Assembly (NCBI GenBank): GCA_051878575.1
Contig: JBJEKJ010000103.1
Coordinates: 1 to 23,211, forward strand
DNA from: CALZFJ01 sp051878575
Lineage (GTDB): Bacteria; Bacteroidota; Bacteroidia; Bacteroidales; Muribaculaceae
DNA: 23,211 nt
Direction of reading: 5' to 3'
Under the pieces are notes generated by a model that made no database searches, was not told the DNA's origin, and saw only the letters and a list, made by a program, of their open reading frames with translations. The first letter of the stretch is position 1. Each line of letters opens with the position of its first letter. This document shows, piece after piece, positions 22,598 to 23,211 of the stretch. The position numbers were made by a program, and so were the translations under genes.

Positions 22598-23211
22598 ATG
22601 GAAGATAATAAGAAAACTACAACAACTGCTCAGCCCGTCATCGACTCTAAGATTCCTGAAGGTCCTGTAGCTGAGAAGTGGACTAACTATAAAGCACACC
22701 AGAAACTCGTCAACCCCGCCAACAAGCGCCGCCTCGACATCATCGTCGTGGGTACGGGTCTTGCCGGAGCGTCGGCTGCCTCTACGCTCGCCGAGATGGG
22801 CTTCAACGTGCTCAACTTCTGCATCCAAGACTCACCTCGCCGCGCTCACTCAATCGCCGCTCAGGGTGGTATCAATGCCGCCAAGAACTATCAGAACGAC
22901 GGCGACTCGGTGTACCGCCTGTTCTACGACACGGTGAAGGGTGGTGACTACCGTGCCCGCGAGGCCAACGTGTACCGCCTTGCCGAGGTGTCAAACAATA
23001 TCATCGACCAGTGCGTGGCACAGGGCGTTCCATTCGCCCGCGAATACGGAGGCTTGCTCGCCAACCGCTCATTCGGTGGCGCACAGGTGTCGCGTACATT
23101 CTATGCTAAGGGCCAGACCGGACAGCAGCTCCTTCTCGGCGCCTACTCGTCGCTCAACCGCCAAATCCAGCTCGGCAAGGTGAAAAGCTACAACCGCTAT
23201 GAGATGCACGA
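22598..23211 (+). CDS. sdhA: Succinate dehydrogenase/fumarate reductase flavoprotein subunit, 5' part (runs off the window)
   Basis: The first 204 codons of the flavoprotein subunit; the window ends inside the gene. The N-terminus (MEDNKKTTTTAQPVIDSKIP) leads into the FAD-binding Rossmann motif VVGTGLAGASAA (50-61). RRAHSIAAQGGINAAKNY follows, where H84 is the probable site of covalent FAD attachment. Then come the DSVYRLFYDTVKGGDY and SRTFYAKGQTGQQLL blocks, all typical of the Bacteroidetes/Wolinella type of succinate:quinone oxidoreductase flavoprotein. It oxidises succinate or reduces fumarate at the cytoplasmic face, and in anaerobic gut Bacteroidales mostly runs as fumarate reductase. 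The gene lies 32 nt after the cytochrome b gene; the iron-sulfur subunit gene is expected just past the window. The ATG at 22598 is preceded by an AT-rich leader. Confidence 0.95.
   Translation, partial: MEDNKKTTTTAQPVIDSKIPEGPVAEKWTNYKAHQKLVNPANKRRLDIIVVGTGLAGASAASTLAEMGFNVLNFCIQDSPRRAHSIAAQGGINAAKNYQNDGDSVYRLFYDTVKGGDYRAREANVYRLAEVSNNIIDQCVAQGVPFAREYGGLLANRSFGGAQVSRTFYAKGQTGQQLLLGAYSSLNRQIQLGKVKSYNRYEMH

Overview
The window looks like a chromosomal segment from the order Bacteroidales, most likely a Muribaculaceae-type gut bacterium. The order rests on several things visible here: promoters of the Bacteroidetes form TTG-N19..21-TAnnTTTG, a glycine-lipid acyltransferase pair, BACON and PEGA domain surface proteins, a Wzi-like barrel, a DUF4143 ATPase, and a cytochrome b/flavoprotein succinate dehydrogenase-fumarate reductase operon. 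The family-level placement is a guess from gene style.

Layout. (1) 71-5010 (+) is a close-packed run of six genes: O-acyltransferase (glsA-like), N-acyltransferase (glsB-like), Wzi-like outer-membrane barrel, lipocalin-like lipoprotein, small two-helix membrane protein and a TIGR02757 protein. (2) mltG (5021-6049, -) converges on it. A pair of divergent promoters separates mltG from an unrecognised membrane protein with an SH3-like domain and a split zinc ribbon (6284-7849, +). (3) 8136-14227 (+) is a three-gene surface operon: PEGA/beta-barrel protein, a lipoprotein with seven BACON domains, and a lipoprotein with two tandem SUMF1 (FGE/C-type-lectin fold) domains. It ends in a 17-bp perfect hairpin. 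(4) 14334-15462 is non-coding and repeat-packed: six copies of a 39-nt hairpin, a 43-bp tandem repeat, and a 28-bp perfect inverted repeat at the two ends. (5) A DUF4143 AAA ATPase (15548-16801, -) has its promoter flanked by two identical 29-bp palindrome-bearing repeats. (6) An exported LPP20-domain protein (17156-19018), RNase R (19250-21544), and the start of the succinate dehydrogenase/fumarate reductase operon (21702 to the window edge) follow on the + strand.

Most interesting points. The two SUMF1 domains are nearly identical in their cores, but the 23-24 codons after the RGGSW motif differ at ten codons. Every one of those amino-acid differences lies in the first two bases of a codon ending in C or T. 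That is the NNY signature expected of a diversity-generating retroelement (DGR) variable region, although no reverse transcriptase or template repeat is in the window. The cytochrome b subunit carries a 70-residue tail with 14 cysteines and 13-residue internal repeats, probably on the periplasmic side. A hairpin element is shared almost exactly by the upstream regions of the PEGA operon and rnr, 11 kb apart.
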